From contig NZ_OZ032150.1 in assembly GCF_964026445.1 (NCBI RefSeq), positions 372,001 through 436,000 on the forward strand: 64,000 nt of DNA, written 5' to 3'. Source of the stretch: Rickettsia endosymbiont of Cantharis rufa. GTDB taxonomy: Bacteria; Pseudomonadota; Alphaproteobacteria; Rickettsiales; Rickettsiaceae. Positions within the stretch are counted from its first letter, which is position 1. Every line of letters starts with the position of its first letter. Shown piece after piece: positions 63,339-64,000 of the stretch. The notes under the pieces were generated by a model that was not told where the DNA came from, did not search any database, and was given only the letters and a program-made list of their open reading frames with translations. A program made the position numbers and the translations under genes.

Positions 63339-64000
63339 ATGAATCAAAGTAATATAATCTCTCCTGAGCTACTGGATGAAAGAAAAAATATTGCAAGGCA
63401 AGGGGGTGGTGAAGCTAGGATCAACGCACAACATCAAAAAGGTAAATTAACCGCACGAGAGCGGATAGAAGTATTATTAGATCCGAATAGCTTTACCGAA
63501 ACAGGTATGTTTGTAGCACATAGATGCGATAATTTCAGGATGCAGGATAAAAAGTTTCTGGGTGACGGCGTTGTAACGGGACACGGTACGATAAACGGTA
63601 GGTTGGTATTTATTTATAGCCAAGATTTTACCGTACTCGGGGGCTCTCTCGGCGAATATCATGCTAAGAAAATCTGCGATATTATCGATCAAGCTATAGC
63701 AACCGGTGCTCCCGTAATCGGTATTAACGACTCAGGGGGAGCAAGAATTCAAGAAGGGGTTGACGCTCTCGCCGGATATGGTGAATTATTTCAGCGTAAT
63801 GTTTTAGCTTCTGGTGTTATCCCGCAAATTACTTTAATTATGGGACCTTGTGCCGGCGGTGCGGTATATTCTCCTGCCTTAACCGATTTTATATTTATGG
63901 TTAAGAATAGTTCTTATATGTTTGTAACCGGTCCTGATGTAGTAAAAACCGTTACCGGTGAAGAAGTAAGCCAAGAAAAACTAGGTGGTGCTAGGATGCA
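63339..64000 (+). CDS. pccB: Propionyl-CoA carboxylase beta chain, 5' part
   Basis: The first 220 residues of a carboxyltransferase of about 510. [40 protein letters not shown], the acyl-CoA site region [40 protein letters not shown] and [20 protein letters not shown] are typical PccB. It transfers CO2 from biotin to propionyl-CoA to give methylmalonyl-CoA. The frame is open to the window end; pccA would be expected downstream. Confidence 0.95.
   Translation, partial: MNQSNIISPELLDERKNIARQGGGEARINAQHQKGKLTARERIEVLLDPNSFTETGMFVAHRCDNFRMQDKKFLGDGVVTGHGTINGRLVFIYSQDFTVLGGSLGEYHAKKICDIIDQAIATGAPVIGINDSGGARIQEGVDALAGYGELFQRNVLASGVIPQITLIMGPCAGGAVYSPALTDFIFMVKNSSYMFVTGPDVVKTVTGEEVSQEKLGGARM

Overview
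The window is a piece of an AT-rich alphaproteobacterial chromosome that I read as Rickettsia, probably spotted-fever-group-like. Basis: the protein set (AmpG permease, split spoT genes, IalB, EF-Tu next to the S10 operon, two-domain Nfu, ecotin), the S10-spc-alpha order with adk after secY, dense Rickettsia-type palindromic repeats, and many decayed genes. The species cannot be decided from the sequence alone.

Layout. 1-5.2 kb: decayed accessory DNA with two inverted IS1 copies around a broken PnkP-like phosphatase gene and HEAT-repeat gene, plus an IS3 remnant. 5.2-8.1 kb: serine recombinase tail, tRNA-Leu, cspA, DEAD-box helicase. 8.1-12.1 kb: a nested mobile block (IS1 inside an IS4-like element, next to an IS256-type element, inside a palindromic repeat). 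12.1-21.9 kb: ampG, nfu, ecotin, ftsZ, a broken vapBC cut by IS1, fumC, rlmB. 22.1-37.8 kb: tRNA-Tyr, tRNA-Gly, tuf and an intact ribosomal protein superoperon ending in rpoA-rplQ, then rpsT and tRNA-Val. 38-46.4 kb: a truncated spoT, IS21/IS1/IS3 chimeric junctions, a dead ProP-type transporter, hda-perM, grpE, rph and IS1. 46.8-54.7 kb: groESL, a repeat-rich gap, separate alarmone synthetase and hydrolase genes, IS1 and an IS21 fragment. 54.8-64 kb: ialB, gltX, ubiG, znuB, a TfoX-like gene, a three-domain LplT-PlsC-Aas protein, two small genes and the start of pccB.

Function. Most intact genes are translation, chaperone, division and envelope housekeeping. The accessory part is a graveyard: seven near-identical IS1-family copies (about 830 bp), two IS3 fragments, two IS21 fragments, one IS4-like and one IS256-like element, and at least eight palindromic repeat families. 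All seven IS1 copies share the same reading-frame lesions, so they spread without a self-encoded intact transposase or depend on recoding. Several copies join unrelated sequences on their two sides, which points to IS1-IS1 recombination reshaping this chromosome.

No CRISPR array, rRNA gene or intact defence system was found. The best candidates for something unusual are the shared-lesion IS1 family, palindromic elements that supply or abut gene stop codons, and the decayed phosphatase/HEAT gene pair.
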